Assembly (NCBI GenBank): GCA_964545715.1
Contig: CAZJHX010000227.1
Coordinates: forward strand, 1 to 13,239
Source of the DNA: CAZJHX01 sp964545715
Lineage (GTDB): Bacteria; Myxococcota_A; UBA9042; GCA-2863065
Direction: 5' to 3'
DNA: 13,239 nt
Below are positions 13,192 through 13,239 of the stretch, piece by piece. A program made the position numbers and the translations under genes. The notes beneath the pieces are model-generated. The model was not told the origin of the DNA. It searched no databases and was given only the letters and a program-made list of their open reading frames with translations. Numbering within the stretch: the first letter of the stretch is position 1; every line of letters starts with the position of its first letter.

Positions 13192-13239
13192 CACGACCAA
13201 AACGAAAACGAAATCGACCACAACGACAACAACTCCTAC
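13147..13239 (+). other. G-depleted, degenerate TSP3 tail at the window end
   Basis: G falls to about 12% by hand count over the last 90 nt, every G is followed by A, and there is no GG. Translation in the running frame still follows TSP3 register: E-N-F-stop-H stands where G-D-x-C-D is expected, and N-S-Y stands where the next D-N-C is expected. It is most likely a low-quality end of an assembled sequence, not a true gene end. Confidence 0.65.

Noticed and set aside
13192..13239. Real intergenic region or terminator after the last stop
   Set aside because: The sequence still follows TSP3 register in the same frame and shows no hairpin, so it is treated as degraded coding sequence.

Overview
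The window is GC-rich (roughly two thirds G+C by eye), entirely protein-coding on the + strand, and almost all tandem repeat. It holds a tight run of genes for exported, cysteine- and aspartate-rich repeat proteins of the kind common in Myxococcota and Bradymonadia-type (former deltaproteobacterial) genomes: MopE-type putative metal-binding motifs, thrombospondin type 3 (TSP3) calcium-binding repeats and a Dickkopf-like Cys-rich module. Asp, Asn and Cys are encoded overwhelmingly as GAC, AAC and TGC. The taxonomic guess rests on domain repertoire and codon use only.

Layout: (1) positions 2-4597, 3' part of a giant protein (5' end outside the window): six and a half 69-residue MopE-type units, eight 41-42-residue Cys-rich units, a divergent MopE unit, then a large domain that looks like a beta-propeller. 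(2) 4601-5188, small secreted MORN/YwqK-like protein. (3) 5221-10131, giant predicted lipoprotein: Cys-rich head, then TSP3 units (36 aa) mixed with hybrid MopE/TSP3 units (57 aa), then eight 69-residue units plus a terminal partial one. (4) 10131-11777, signal peptide followed directly by TSP3 units. (5) 11734-13191, more TSP3 units in another frame without a signal peptide, apparently the broken-off remainder of gene 4. Genes 1-4 are separated by 3 nt, then by a 4-nt overlap (a 32-nt gap if the preferred start of gene 3 is used), then by a 1-nt overlap, with Shine-Dalgarno-like sequences inside the upstream genes. They therefore look like one operon. No promoter, terminator, RNA gene, mobile element or CRISPR is visible, and no non-coding stretch exceeds about 50 nt.

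Working model (inference): the operon makes a calcium-dependent cell-surface or extracellular assembly. Gene 3 would be a lipid-anchored acidic stalk, gene 4/5 an exported TSP3 rod, gene 1 a propeller-bearing partner built from the same modules, and gene 2 a small exported accessory protein. The most striking property is length discipline. Repeat classes of 36, 57, 69 and 41-42 residues keep exact register over thousands of bases, and the 69-residue units show a further period of three shared by genes 1 and 3. Two places break the pattern: a 40-nt patch at 11718-11757 that shifts the frame, and a G-depleted tail from about 13147. Both may be assembly or base-calling damage; both window ends lie inside repeats, as expected for a contig broken by repetitive genes.
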